A DNA stretch of 64,000 nt from Cylindrobasidium torrendii FP15055 ss-10 (GCA_000934385.1 KN880463.1:62001-126000), one strand, 5' to 3'; counted from the first letter of the stretch, positions 47,914 through 60,608 are shown. Translations and numbers: made by a program. The notes: generated from the sequence alone by a model not told the origin.

Positions 47914-48054
47914 TGCTAGCTGGGTATGTATACTTGCCTCGCCTCTATAGCAGTGTCACAATGTAACTGTTTAGCACGGGACATTCGCGTCGAGGAACAA
48001 TTACGCGTGTTATACATTACTGTGTGCTGCAGGTCCATATGCAAAATACTACCA

Positions 48055-51000
48055 CTACCACGCATCCCTATCAAATCTCTCCAAAACCGCCGTCGAATCC
48101 TCTACGTCTTTCTGCGCCTTTTTCCGCATATAAAAAATTGGGCAATCCTTGCTCGAGCAGATGACTTCTTGATGCAACGATCCTTGACACCGCTGGCACT
48201 GTGTCCACAACCGCGAGTACCGCACCTGCATATTCGATGTCGTCGCCACTTGCCTTTGATACAGCTCTCCGATCCTTGGGCGACAATTCTTACATACCGC
48301 ACCGTCTGCGCACGCTTGTGAGAATTCGACGAGCCTGAAATGGAGACGGAACGCACTCTTATTTGCGCCTTTCATCTCGGTTTTGCACCCCAAGCACGTA
48401 ATCGTCTTCACCGCAAAACGCATAAGCCCGCCCACAGTCGGCGTCGCAATCTGTATCGTTCGCGTATGATCACCAGACACTGTCATCCAAATAAGCATAA
48501 AACCCCAAGCCTCTCGACAAGGACACGCACACAACGAATTTGCAGTACTCCCCATAATCGGCTCGAAAATCCTCATCAACGGTTTGGACAGCTGATTTTC
48601 CAGGTAATATCGTGTGTCGATGGGAATGTTGTTCTCCAAGACATACAATGGGTCTTCCGACTTTTCGTATGCCGCCGCGCCCTTGATGCCCTTGATAATG
48701 ACATACGCAACACGGTCGCCCAGTGCAGGCGCCGAGCCTGCATCCCGCTGCTTCATCCGCTTGGCCAACTCGACATGCGCCTGCTTTCCTTCGTAGTCCA
48801 CCTTAGAGAGTGCCTTGGTGATTACCAGTTGGGACATATCCACTTTGTTTTGTAAGAGATCTGAAATCATTCCCTTGGTATACCTAGAGGCGTCATAGTC
48901 AGTGTGATCCAAAGAGGGCAAGTCGAAGTCGTACTCCTCTGCACCGCGAACGTCCCGGTCAATAAGCATCTTGTGCAAGCATGTCTCAATCACCGTCGAC
49001 ACCAAGCGACAATTATCTCGCCGAACGGTCTGCATCGACACCATAAGTTGCGTCCCATCGTCATGAGAGGAATGGCAACACACCTCAATCCCCTTCGAAT
49101 CCATCTTGTCGTACTTCTCCGTCTTTGTCCAATACAGCCCAGCATACCGCTTCTTGCTGATGAGCAGATACGGGAAATACACCTTCTCGAACTCGAGCTT
49201 GATGGGCTTCACAAACTTTGCTGTCACAATATCCGCCGCCTCCGCCCCAAGCTCCATCACCTTCGCCAAGTCATTTGGCCCGAATTTCACCATGACTGAA
49301 TCGGTATCTCCATAGATGACCTGCGCGTCGTGCTCGTATCCGTTCCCTGTCGAGTAGTATGCCTCCACTTCCTATTCTCAAATGAGAAATCGGTGATGAA
49401 ATTGTGACCGATGAACCCACCGACTTGGTCTTTTCAATCATTTGGCGACCATACGACGTGACACTCGACGAGATAGCCAAACAAGGTAGCTTCCCAATCG
49501 TCGCACCCGTGAAGCCATACACAGAGTTCGCGCTGATCTAGAACGCAGTGTAAGCTTTGGAAATAGATCAGGAAATCCAAACCCATACCTTGAGCGCCAA
49601 CTGCCGACCATCCAACACCGCACGTTTGAAAGGGTCTGTCTCCTTCTTCAAATCCGCCTTGGCTCTCTTCCGGGCAGAAATCAAATCCTCCAGGACAGCA
49701 GGCAAAAGCCCTTTGCGGTGCTTCGCGGAAACGAAGAAATCTACACACTCGCTCAACATCTGGTTCAATGCCACAAAACGGCGCACACACCATTGTTTGG
49801 GGTCTGTATGTAATCTTCGTCCTTCACCCAAGATCTGCAAGGGGACTTATTATCCTCCTCCTGCCTCAGCACCTTGGGATCCAAAAGCGTTGTATAGCAA
49901 AGGTTGTGCGCCATCATGATTGAGGGGTATAGCGAACTGAAATCGAGTGTCGCGATGGGCACGTCGTAGTACCCCTTCTCCGGTTCAATGACGGTCGCTC
50001 CCTCGTACTGGTCGTCCGAACCTGATAGAATATGTCAGTGACCAAGATAAGAACAATGTAACATGTCCGTACCTTCTCCCTTCAGCGCGGGAATGAGATA
50101 GTTTTCGTGGTTTGCCCGCCTATACAGCTGCGACAAGACCTTGATAGACTGTCCACGTGAAAGAAGGTAGTTGAATGGAACGCCTGTGACACGGGACATC
50201 TCAATGTAGTTAACAAAGCACATTAGTTTGTCAAGTAGTCGTTGCGGAAGGTAGGCATCCTGGTCAACCTAATCAGTACAATGGCATCAACTTTGGACCA
50301 ACTGCGTACCTTCAAACAGTACACGGCTAGACGTCTACGTGACTCTGGCGAGCCATTCTGGAGCTCAGTGATAACCGAATGATGGACATCCTCTTTTTGC
50401 TCGCCAAGAAATTGGGCGCAGACGGCGTTGAGACTGTAACTGCGCAGCTTGTGTTCTCGTTGCATGTACTGGAGCAAATCGAGCTGAAGGCGACCGTCAA
50501 GCGGCGTTTCTTTCGAGTCTCGCTGACCATACGCTTTCGACGAGAAGTGGGTATCTTTCACTCTTGTCTCCGTGTCTACACGACTTTGTCAGCCTTCAAT
50601 GTGGTGCAACTGACTGGTTACAAACTCCGTAGGCGGCCGAGGAAGGGGAAGGTTTTCAAGCCAAGAGCTTTGGCACGGTCCAGGAGATATGGGAAATCGA
50701 AGCCGGCGATGTTGTATCCTATCACTACGTCGGGGTCAACCTCCTCAACGAAATCTCGCCACTTTTGAAGCAAGACCTTCTCGTCCTTAGATGAGATAAC
50801 TTGACTGCCAACAATGTGCGAACAGTCTTGAAGAGTGAAGACGTTGCGTACGAAAGGTTGGGACTCGCCTACAGAGGTCAATGTCTAATTGGAAGGGGCC
50901 TGCAGGATACATACCTTGGCGAGTGACCATGTTCGCGATTTGGATGACTGGATCCTTGTCTGCTTCTGGGAAAATACCCTTGCGCCCCGCACACTCGATA

Positions 51001-52157
51001 TCGAAGCTGAGGATACGTAACGGAGCAACCTTGGACCATTCTCCGTCTGGGGGTAAAGATTCAAATGCCTTCCAGCTGTGCATCATGAGTTATGTTTCAA
51101 GCGTTTACAGCAGAAACGTACTCCATTCGAAGTTCTATTTGACAATGGGATACCTTCTCTTTGCCAGTGAGGATCGTGTACTTTCCCTTCAAACATTTGA
51201 TCCAGTTCATGCCCAAGACGCCAGTGTCAATCATGAAGCGGAGTGGAAAGACAATGTTGCTCTCGTATGTTTGGTAACCAGTGCCCTCCTGATTGACGAA
51301 AAGACCTTGAAAATCGCATTGATTCTTTTCAAAGAGACGTGGATATCAAATTATGGTTAGACTGGAACATACGTAGAAGCAAATTCACGTATCTCGAACT
51401 TTAGGCAGGTTTCTTGGTGTATTGATGGTGATTTTGAGGAAATGCGCGCGCTGGGCAACAGTATATCCCCAGAGACTGTGCTTCTTGACGGCCTCCACTT
51501 TCACGACAACTCCGGATTCTACATGATCCTACACGGCGTGTCAGAGCACTTGCGAGGGGAATGGTAGTGTATACGGACGTTGAGGAATTCGCAAAACTCG
51601 TCGAGTTGCCCGACGGGATCGTGCTTTGTTGGGTTCCCTGGCTCGATATGCGGCAGTCTAAAGCCTCTTGGGCATGCAACATAGAAGTATGGCAGGAAGT
51701 TGTTGACATGGGCAAGAACACTGTTCCCATTCTATTGAGAAGATGAACATTTGACTGCATGAATTGGGGCCATAGCGCACCTCTGTGACTCCATATAATC
51801 TAAGCGTGGGTACTCCACTCATCCCATACGCGTCCTCAACGTCTATCTGCTGGAAAACTTGCGAATCATAAGCGCCTTGTCCACTTAAGAGAACTGCCAC
51901 GCACAGAAGTCTTCTTCCTTTGGGTCGAATTTTGGTACTGGCGGTCGCGGCCACTGATCAGAGCCTCCTTCAGCGTCTATGGACGTGTAAGCAACAACAC
52001 CTCAAGGGCATTTCGTAGACCATGCACCTGTCTTCTCGCCTACTTCGTCCTTCAATCGCGCCAGTACGTCCGCAAATGAAGGTCCCTGAGATGGCTGTGA
52101 CCCTTGTGAGGGGGCATTTCCTGTTCTACGCTTCTTTGCCTCGCGTCCGTCGTCCAT
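48055..52157 (-). CDS. POL3: DNA polymerase delta catalytic subunit
   Basis: Lagging-strand replicative polymerase. The N-terminus ([20 protein letters not shown]) has a nuclear-localization-like KKRR and leads to [17 protein letters not shown] and [10 protein letters not shown], then [11 protein letters not shown]. Exonuclease motifs are [20 protein letters not shown] (Exo I) and [20 protein letters not shown] (Exo II). Polymerase motifs are [20 protein letters not shown] (motif A) and [14 protein letters not shown] (motif C). [20 protein letters not shown] follows. The C-terminal CysA pair starts [10 protein letters not shown], later CKNC, and CysB (4Fe-4S) begins [20 protein letters not shown]. 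The Exo I Asp and Glu are intact, so proofreading is expected. More than ten introns; internal borders were read for the motif-bearing exons only. Confidence 0.93.
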
Positions 52158-52487
52158 GTCCGCCGCGTCTCTGCAGTGAACATCATCAGGCGACGGGTCT
52201 CCAATTTGAAACGGTCACACACCGTGTGCGGACCAATGACACGTCCTCCTTCTTTATCGCCATGATGATTGTAAACGGAAGAGTTGCAGTACACAAGTTA
52301 GCGTGACAGTGGGAGGAGGCGCGCCGGATCCACTGACACGGTTTTGTCATCAACCGATCGTGACAGAGTCGCGATCAGGCGTCAGGCAGTGGCACCGTGG
52401 TGACCAGCCAGTGGTGTGCAGGGCATTGTTTCGATAATGATTACGAACGAGTATATGGGATGTAGCGCAAGTATGTATAGGTATACA
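52158..52487. other. POL3 promoter region
   Basis: Between the POL3 start and the end of VMS1, both on the minus strand. It contains a GGCGCGCC block near 52318, resembling G1/S (E2F-like) sites but not proven. No gene seen. Confidence 0.35.
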
Positions 52488-54566
52488 TCACCTCTTCACT
52501 GGTGCCATCCTGGCCTCTGCTGCTCTCGCACGTCTCTCGCGCTCAATCCTGGCCCTCATCTCAGGTGTGAGCCCCATCACAGCTTCAGCCGCACCAGACC
52601 CACCGCCCAGCTTCTGTGGCCCACTTGTGGCAGCCTTTGGTGTCCGCACTGGTGTTGACTCTGGCTCGGCTATCGTCACCGTCTTCTTCTCCTTCTCCCT
52701 CTCCTTGAGCTTGTCCTTGAGGCCTTTGCGCCTGGTCTTCTTCTTTTCCTCTCTCTCTTCCTCCATCTCTTTGCTCAATGCACTAGGTATCTTTCCAGCA
52801 CCAAACCAGTCCCACCAGTCTGTATGCTCTCCAGCGACACGCCTGAAGGTATCACGGATATTCCGACTTGCAGAGAGGTCGTATGCTGTGCGCCGTATTG
52901 ATGGCTCCGCTGTACCATCCTGTTGTGAAGTAACCTCGAGCGTAGGGTTTGCGCGCGCCTCTTCCAGCAACCACCGGACAATGTCTTCTTGATCAGCCGC
53001 TGCTGCAACTTGCAGAAGGGTGCCGTATCGTTCTCCTGCCCAGTCTGGTATCGTCGTATCCACTCCACCTAAGCCCTGGCCATATTTCTCCCAGAAACTC
53101 CTTATCGCATCTACTTTTCCTTTGTGCAACATCTCCAGAAGCCGTTCCCAGCGATCGCGTAGTAGCTCTTCTTCTTTCGAGAGGACAGGTGCCTTGTCTT
53201 TTTCTTTTACAACGGGTGCCGGGGCCGGTGTTGGGATGGCCTTGGGTTTGGGCAGGGACGCAAGGTATGCCTCGTCTTGCTCTCGCAAAGCGTCTTCTGT
53301 CAGATGTGAGACCTTGACGCGGACAAGTTCGTTCAAACAGCGAGTGAGCTCTGCTTGCGTCTAGGCGAAGTGAGCAAGTGAATGCATCATAAAGCTCTAC
53401 AACTCACGGGTCTGCGAGTGGGGAAAGGGAATGTCCTAAGGCGACTGTCTGTTTTGGATATTGCAGAACCCTCGTAGTCCATGAAGATCTTGCGATTGGG
53501 AACACTGGCTCGAATCCATATCCGTTCGACATCTCCAATATCGTCTTTCCATTCCTCTATAAGGCCACGGATATCCTACACCAGGTCAGAATACACAACA
53601 AGCAGGTGAACAATCACGCACATCTCTCAGGGCCATTTCACCATACCGACGAAGCATAGCACCAGCACTGACTGCTTTCGTTTTCGCATTGTCGTTCGTT
53701 CCCTGCGAACCACCTTGCTTTCGACGCGCTACGCAAGGTCAGAATGGAGGATATCTGTGCTATGATGCACGCACTGGTGTAGCGGTGAAATGTCTTGTGT
53801 CGCAATACTTCGATCTCTGGCTTCGGGCCCTTCTGCGACTTCTTCCCAGTCAACGTACTGGATGCAACCTTTTCATCATCCGCTATAGCCACACGGACAA
53901 TAGCACCAGCAAAATGGCCTCCAGCTGTCATGAACAATGCCCATGTCCGTTCTGTAGGGGAAGATTGCATCGCCTTGAGTTCACGGAGATAGTCCGTCTG
54001 GCCAGCTGGAAAGACCATACGGTATATGCCAATCTGAGTGGAAGGAGGGGAGTGAAACCATGTCAAAGCAGTCACAGGCGCAGCCCTAGCTTCTTCTTCT
54101 GGTGAATTGGGACGCGCGGCACGCTTGTTCTTGCTGACAAGGGCATTGACTGCATCGGAGTCATCACTTTCGTCGGAAGAGGATTCTGAGCCGGAGAGGG
54201 AATCATCTAGGGCTGAGTAGCGATGTTTAGCATAGTGTAGATATTAAAGATAATGGGGGACGAACTGTCTACAAGTTTCGCGAAGTCTGCCTCAGATACG
54301 GCGGCATGGCCATTAAGGCGAGTCTTGACATTGTAGCGGTGCCAGTCTGACCGGTAATGGCTTCGTTGTTCTTCAGTATCTTGAAATACCGCGCCGTTGC
54401 ATATATTACATGCTCTTGATCCAAGACCGTTGGTGGTGGGGCCAAGTTTAGTAGCAATAGGCTTGGGCGATGGGGATCTAGGTCTTGATGGTTCGTTGAC
54501 CAAGTGCCTTGGCGTGAGAGTTTCCAGCAGCTCGGAAGGAAGCGAGAAAATATGATAGCTCTGCAT
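52488..54566 (-). CDS. VMS1: Vms1/ANKZF1 tRNA hydrolase of ribosome quality control
   Basis: Releases nascent chains from stalled 60S ribosomes by cutting peptidyl-tRNA and also works with Cdc48. The N-terminal C2H2 zinc finger is CNICNGAVFQDTEEQRSHYR, then SDWHRYNVKTRL. The VLRF1 release-factor-like domain starts at AAPVTALTWFHSPPS and shows TWALFMTAGGHFAGAIVRVA, VLRHKTFHRYT and RRKQGGSQGTNDN. The Gln of GGSQ is the residue used for hydrolysis in the family. The C-terminal half has ankyrin-like repeats (ERYGTLLQVAAAADQEDIVR), a basic/acidic coiled coil and the VIM-like RARIERERRARAAEARMA. The start MQSYHIFSLPSELL was taken as the first ATG of the coding exon. About five introns. Head-to-head with SEC53. 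Confidence 0.92.
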
Positions 54567-54716
54567 TACCGGCAGGTTTTTTGGGTGCCCGTGGTGGAAT
54601 ATAGACAAGATGAGCACGGCGGACTCAACACCGCGGCACCGATAGAAAGATCGGGCCGATGCTCCGTAAATGCACAGTGCTTGATGGTGCGAAGATCGCG
54701 TCGTCAAACCACCACC

Positions 54717-55809
54717 ATGGCCTATACCGATTTCTCTTCGCGTCCGTCCAAGAAGCTCGTGCTGTTCGATGTTGACGGCACGCTGACGCCGGCTCGTCAG
54801 GTCTGCCCTCGCCTCCCCGCTTTACGTCCATCGCGTTCTGAGCTCTGCAGGACGTGACGCTGGAAGTCATCGAAACACTGGCCGCGCTGCGCAAGAAGGT
54901 CGTCATTGGATTTGTCGGGGGATCTGATTTCGTCAAAATCTCTGAGCAACTTACTTGGAAGGGTAGCGATGGTATGTCTTCCAGCTACCTGCCTTATGCT
55001 CCATCCACACTGACTTTCTCAGTCAGGGATGATTTCGACTACGCATTTGCAGAGAACGGCCTGACTGCGTACAAGCTTGGAAAAGAGCTCCAGTCTCAAT
55101 CCTTTATCAAATTCATTGGCGAAGAGAAGTACAAAAAGATGGTCAACTTTATTCTGCACTACCTCGCCGATTTGGATGTGCCCATCAAGCGGTACGGGCA
55201 CCTTCCATTTTCCCTCCTGTGCTTATCATCGACATTCGCAGAGGGACCTTCATCGAGTTCCGCAATGGCATGATCAACGTCAGCCCAATCGGCCGTAATG
55301 CAACGTTCGTCCTTACACTTCAACGACATTTCCCCCATCCTAATTTCTCTCACAGACAGAAAGAACGCGACGAGTTCGCTGAATATGACAAGGTTGATTC
55401 AGTTCAACCCGTTCGAGCAAGTATTGAGCCCGACCTGTAGACTGCGCGTGTCCGCGAAACGTTTGTTAAGGTCATGCGAGAAAAGTTCGCCGACTACGGC
55501 CTCACTTTTTCCATTGGCGGTCAAATATCGTTCGATGTCTTCCCGAACGGCTGGGACAAGACCTACGCGCTGCGCCATGTCGAGGACGAAGGCTTCGAGG
55601 AGATTCATTTCTTTGGTGACAAAACTACTAAGGTGCGCGAACACTCTTACATCTCCTTCCATGGAGCACGCGTACTCGGGGATCCTCTGACTGTCATCTA
55701 GGGTGGGAACGACTATGAGCTTTTCGCCGACCCGCGCACAATCGGCCACACGGTTACCAGCCCGAGTGATACTATCAAGCAGCTCAAAGAACTTTTCCTG
55801 GAAGTATAG
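54717..55809 (+). CDS. SEC53: Phosphomannomutase
   Basis: Cytosolic HAD-family enzyme that turns mannose-6-phosphate into mannose-1-phosphate, feeding GDP-mannose for glycosylation. The nucleophile motif is [16 protein letters not shown]. After introns follow [92 protein letters not shown] and [20 protein letters not shown] (substrate loop). Then [19 protein letters not shown] and [18 protein letters not shown] are the acid/metal part. Length is normal. Five or six introns of 50-60 bp. Confidence 0.95.
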
Positions 55810-56070
55810 AAGTGTACTGTCACGTTTGAAATGTAGAACATGGGTTGAAATAGATTGGAAGGAAACCATTTTGGATGTATGGGCATTTGTTCCGTTGTCT
55901 AACAAGAGGTCACCTCCTCGGAATTAGTCAACAGTTCTAACCCGCCTGAATCATAGTGAATAGAACCATTGAAGTATGTTGATTGACGCCGCCTATGAAG
56001 CCTATACCGTGGGAAGCTCGATCGGTTTCGATCACGAGCGCGACGCGCTGAGTTGCTTGAGCCTCTCACC

Positions 56071-57262
56071 ATGACCTCCATCCACGAGTTATTAGGAAAA
56101 ATCCTGAATGACGAAGACATCAATATAACAGAAGACGTCTACATGAAGCTATGCAAAGTGACTATGATTGACAAGGTCATGGACTGTGAGAAGAAGCAAT
56201 GTGACGCGGTGCTTGTATGCTGGTATACAGCTTTGACAGTAAGTCGATTTAGTCTCCTCTGTTTCTGGCTTCGATTGTGGTTAGCATATTGTCAGCGAGC
56301 ATATAGCGCCAGCTGGGGACCCTGCAGTCAACAAGCCCAACGGCGCCCAGCCGAGGAAGTCCAAAAACGAACACAAGAAGCAGCGCACAAACGTAGGTGC
56401 TTCAGTGATACACAGCTGTGCTCGGTGCTCAATGAACCAGTCAGCGAAGGGCTACAAATGCGGCCTTCGAAACTGCCATACTAGCAGCGTCACCTTTGCG
56501 GACAAGAGTGAATTCTATGAACATGTTCGCGTAAAGCACATGGGAAACCTCGCCGCCCTCATATGTCCCTTAAATAGCTGCCACACCACTGGGAAAAAAG
56601 AAAGCGAAATGCGGAAACACTTTCGCGCCAAACACCTAGACCTCCTCGATACCCCGTATTCTTATGAATCTCGTCGATTCCGACCCACCTTCGCCCGTGC
56701 AGATTATAATCTCACAGACGCGCCCCCACCACTGCCTACAACGTATACCCCAGGAATACTCATACTTCCAGAGTTGGAGCTGCCTGCAGCGAAGCCACGA
56801 CCTTCAACGCCCCCGAATGCACATGCTGGGCCATCTATATACTCGCAAACACCTCGGTCGCCTGCGAAAAGCCAGCGTGCGCTTACACGCGAAGGCTCTG
56901 ACTCCCCTGAACCACCCGAACTGGATGACTTTGCTGACCGCGGCCGCATTGACGACCTCGATGCAGTGGCGCGCTTAGCGCAGGTTCGCGAACGGTCAGC
57001 GTTCCCGCTGCTGGACGTATCACGCCCGCCACCGCTTCCTGCAAGAGTGGCGACATTTTCAGAGAGAGACGTCCCACAGACGAATTTCTATCCGGCATAT
57101 AAACAGATGATTGACGAGAAGGTACCGCTGGTGAAGGTTGGCTCGGAGCTCAAGGTCGAAGTGAAGGATGATTCAATGTTGCAGAAGAGTGGGGGTGTGA
57201 GTGGGGATGCTTCTATAGCGAGTTCGAGGAGGGCGTCGGCCACACCAGCGAGCCAACGGTAG
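56071..57262 (+). CDS. C2H2-type zinc-finger protein, function unknown
   Basis: The first exon codes MTSIHELLGKILNDEDINIT, then DKVMDCEKKQCDAVLVC. It is joined by a phase-2 intron to EHIAPAGDPAVNKPNGAQPR, with CARCSMNQSAKGYKCGLRNC further on. Zinc-binding patterns are C-x2-C and C-x4-C followed by FADKSEFYEHVRVKHMG, then CPLNSCHTTGKKESEMRKHF with FRAKHL; the spacing fits diverged C2H2 fingers. The rest is disordered and Pro/Ser-rich (PPPLPTTYTPG, RSPAKSQRALTREGSDSPEP). It ends with SSRRASATPASQR. It could be a transcription regulator; no more precise family was recognised. Confidence 0.7.
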
Positions 57263-58549
57263 CCTTGGCCCCTGGCATTTGTGGTTGGAGATCAACTAAT
57301 GTCAGGCTCAGTTCTATGTATAATGTACTGATAGATAGCCAATCCAGACTAGTATTGATCAACAGTGCTGTTTATAAGCTGTATGCCACATGAGCTCGGC
57401 AACCTAAGACGAAGTTGGTCTCCTTCCTTCGCTATCCATGCTTCCTATCTTATTTAATATGTGAAATGACATGTCGATTAATATGCAAATAAACAGGCCA
57501 ATGTATTCTACCCCTACCATATTTTTCAAGCTCTCACAAGGAGCATCTATATAATGCACATGCTTCAGCAGCGTGTTCAAAACGAATCTGCCTGAAAGCA
57601 GTAGTTTGTGCTCTCTTTTTGATTTAGTGGTAGGCGCCTTCTCTAGCATTTCTCAATTCCGACTAAATTCTGGTGGTGGGGTCGATGCGGTCATGTGATC
57701 GTGCGCGTTTCCGGCATTATGCCATCATGATCGCGAGAATAATGTGAGCTTGACCATGAACCACCGTCACCATCACCTCCTTCCCCCAACTTGTCTCACG
57801 TAGTCCGCCTCTGGCACGGGATACGTTGAAGAAGCAAACGACTGGCACACTTAGGACGAACGGCAAGATACGATAAAACTCTTCACCTTCAAGGCTGTTG
57901 CGGACGCTTCGTATTTCGATCCCAGATCGCCTTCAAAGTCATCATAACAAAATATCGGCTGCTCCTCATTGTAGCGAGGACGGACGTGGCCCCATCCCAA
58001 CGCCAAGTCGTGTTCACAGTCTGTATATCACCTTCGCGCGCGAATGACCTGTTGTTTTCTATTATTCCGGCTTCGTATATCAATCAAATTCTCTCTGTGC
58101 TGAGGAAAAAGTGGGCGTGAATACTGAACGCATGCGCGACCCTCTTGGTATAGGTAAGCACCGGTACCTCCCAGTTCATGGTTCAATCCCCAAATCCACT
58201 TTTCCAGGGCGACGACAATGAAGCCAAAGAAAATCCATTAAAAGACGGGGACCATCAATTGCGTATGACTTGACATGTCGAAGCTTTACAGGAGCACAGA
58301 ACGATGCAAATGACGGACTCCAACTCGACCATTGGTAGGGCGCTACAGCGCTCGATGGCCATGTCCTTCCCGAAAGCGCGTGTTCTTCGACATTCCCTTC
58401 ATGTCTATCGACTTGACAGCGGCCCGAGCCGGGCTCGAGGGTTCCCAGAGTATCCGTGTTCGCGCTTGCTGACGGATATACGAAGACAGTCCATGACCAT
58501 CCTGACACTGCGAGGCCAATGCCAGTCTGGAAAGAGGATAAGGATAATG
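57263..58549. other. Gene-poor stretch
   Basis: No supported gene. Open frames on both strands are short or lack motifs. It runs into the repeat array that begins near 58.55 kb. Confidence 0.35.
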
Positions 58550-59640
58550 CACGATACTCACTTTTTCCGTGACAGAATCTTGAAGGGATCTGCTCCAAAA
58601 ATGAACGAAGGTCAGCCTCTGCAATACAGAAAAAAGGCAATGGATGAGCGGGCGGGCGACATCCTGAACCTCGGCGTCCCGAGAAACATGACTCGCTGGA
58701 GGAAAGGATGGAGTGAGGGAACATTCACCAATTGCGCGCCCAAGGTATTCAGTCCCGATGTATGTGCACAGAGAAAAGGTAAGGTCAGCACGGAGGGCAA
58801 CAGGGAGAAGACGATGATAAAGCCAACCCATGCCCAAGCGTCCCCAGACGTGAACTGGCGCGATGAGGGAGGACGAGGGAGAGTGAATACTTACTTTTTC
58901 CGTGACCTTTCAGCGAACCCGCTGCTAAAATGGATGGAAGTCAACATCGGCGTATGAAGCAGGATCCAGAATGATTATGAGTGCGAACCCAGGCGTCCCC
59001 AGATTCACGACTCGCGGAGGAACGGAAGATGAGGAGGTAAGGAAACATTCACCGATTTTGCGATCCCAGAACTTTGATGCGAATTGTCTTGAGGGCATAT
59101 AGCGAGGGAGAGATCAGCGCAAAGCCATGCAAAGACAGTGGGAAATGCCAGCAACATCCAAGCGTCCTCAGACGTCACTTGACGGGATGGGAAAGGATGA
59201 TAAAGGATGCTCACCTTTTTCGCGACGCTTTTGAGGCGCTCACTGCGAAACAGGATGACAGTCAGCGTCGGTTGGCGAAAAGCAACAAAGACGAATGTGC
59301 GCTTGCTAATCTAAAACCCAGGCGTCCCTGGATTCAAAGCTCGCAGGGGAAGGGAAATGTAGGTCAGGAAACATTCACCGATTGGACCTGGACGACTAGG
59401 CAGATCTCGGTGTGGAGCAAGGACAGCTCGAGTTGACATAGAAAGAAGACAGTCAGCATTCGTTCAGGAAAACGAGAGGGGAGAACCGACACCTGAATCC
59501 AGGCGTCCCCGAAAACAGGCTGGCGGTTGGGGACGGATGAAGGGAAATGCTGAGCTGATTCCAGGCGTCCCCGGTCTCAGCCCAACGGAGCAGGAGGGGG
59601 CAGGACAAAGAACCAATTACTCACCAAACTGGCTTGGGCA
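58550..59640 (-). repeat. Diverged tandem array of about 160-bp units with splice-like motifs
   Basis: Seven copies of a GGGGACGC(C/T)TGG-type core (minus strand) lie near 58673, 58837, 58991, 59161, 59321, 59501 and 59563, mostly 155-180 bp apart. Between the cores, two kinds of donor-like motif alternate on the minus strand. One is a CG(C/G)(G/A)AAAAAG(G)TGAG or TAAG type (near 58560, 58895, 59218). The other is a GTGAATGTT type (near 58725, 59048, 59374). Pyrimidine tracts and AGs follow. Every frame contains stops, so the array is not plainly coding. It may be a decayed multi-exon gene with amplified exon-intron pairs, or a repeat family. Confidence 0.6.
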
Positions 59641-59991
59641 GGATGAACGCGATGCACAGTCCGTGGAAAGGGTATACGACGGGGGGAAATTATAGGAGGA
59701 GATAGAGTATGGCGGGGCAGAATGTCCGGGTCAATGTCGGACGACGCGCTACAGACGATGGGTATCGAGAGATGGGAGGGTATGGTCGTCTAGCGCGTCG
59801 TCCTAGAGGGGTATAAGGAGAAAGGGGCGAAAACAGCAGAAAGGGATGCAGAAGCAGAGCCTAACGGCTTCCGCGTCGACGAAGAAGATTACAGCTGACC
59901 AGCAGCATCGTATCTATCAAGAATGTCAGCATGGTACTTTTCGACGAGCAGCAGAGAGACACTTACGTCTGTCGTGACCGAAGCGCGTCTT

Positions 59992-60608
59992 TTATGCGGC
60001 AAAGGGGTCATCGAGCGCCTCGTAGACAGACCCAAATGACCCCATGCCCATCGGGGGCTCCTCGACACTGGGAGTCGGCGATGCAGACCTCGACATCGTC
60101 TTCGAGATCCTTTTGAAGACCGACTTCAACGACCTAGGAAACGATGTCAGCAGGATGGCATGGTGTGAGAGAAAAGTGAGAACGCACCGTTGGCCGTGAG
60201 TCGAACCCAAACCTCGACATCGTCTTCGAGATCCTTTTGAAGACCGACTTGAACGACCTAGGAAACGATGTCAGCAGGATGGCATGGTATGAGAGAAGAG
60301 TCAGAACGCACCGTTGGCCGTGAGTCGAATCTCTCGTCTCGTATCGTCTTCGAGATCCTTTTGAAGACCGACTTGAACGACCTAGGAAACAATGTCAGCA
60401 GGATGACATAGTGTGAGAGAAGAGTGAGAACGTACCGTTGGCCGTGAGTCGAATCTCTCGTCTCGTAGTATTTGATGGCAGCAGCCCGAGCCTGAGCCTC
60501 CCGCAAGTCAATGACCGCGCATGGACGGCAAGTGAGGCAGTTGCAGCGGGGGGCGTGGCTGACAAGGAGGCCCATGGCAACAGGTGCAGCGATAAGAGTG
60601 GCAGACAT
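59992..60608 (-). CDS. Small hypothetical protein with triplicated exon-intron unit
   Basis: The first exon (60436-60608) codes MSATLIAAPVAMGLLVSHAP, a Cys pair region (RCNCLTCRPC) and AAIKYYETRDSTHGQ. The last exon (59992-60133) codes SFKSVFKRISKTMSRSASPT to GSVYEALDDPFAA. These two join in frame to a 104-residue protein. Between them lie two extra copies of the exon (60312-60381 and 60188-60257), each 70 nt with 54-bp GT-AG introns. Including one or both changes the frame and the C-terminus. A TATATAG box lies about 75 bp upstream. The N-terminus is hydrophobic and might be a signal or anchor. No family was recognised. It could be a functional gene with alternative splicing, or one in decay. 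Confidence 0.5.
60088..60459 (-). repeat. Three tandem copies of a 124-bp exon-intron unit
   Basis: Copies start at about 60088, 60212 and 60336 and differ at only a few positions. Each holds a 54-bp intron (GTGCGTT or GTACGTT to CCTAG) and most of one exon, so the duplication is recent. Period 124 bp, constant. Confidence 0.93.

Noticed and set aside
58160..58200. GGTTCAATCC segment resembling a tRNA T-loop
   Set aside because: No matching acceptor, D or anticodon arms nearby.
58304..58957. Open frame of 217 codons on the plus strand
   Set aside because: It lies in or antisense to the repeat array, has no motif, and depends on the repeat sequence staying open in one direction.
60088..60459. 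CRISPR-like array
   Set aside because: The 124-bp units are contiguous, with introns and coding exons rather than short repeats and unique spacers, and the genome is eukaryotic.
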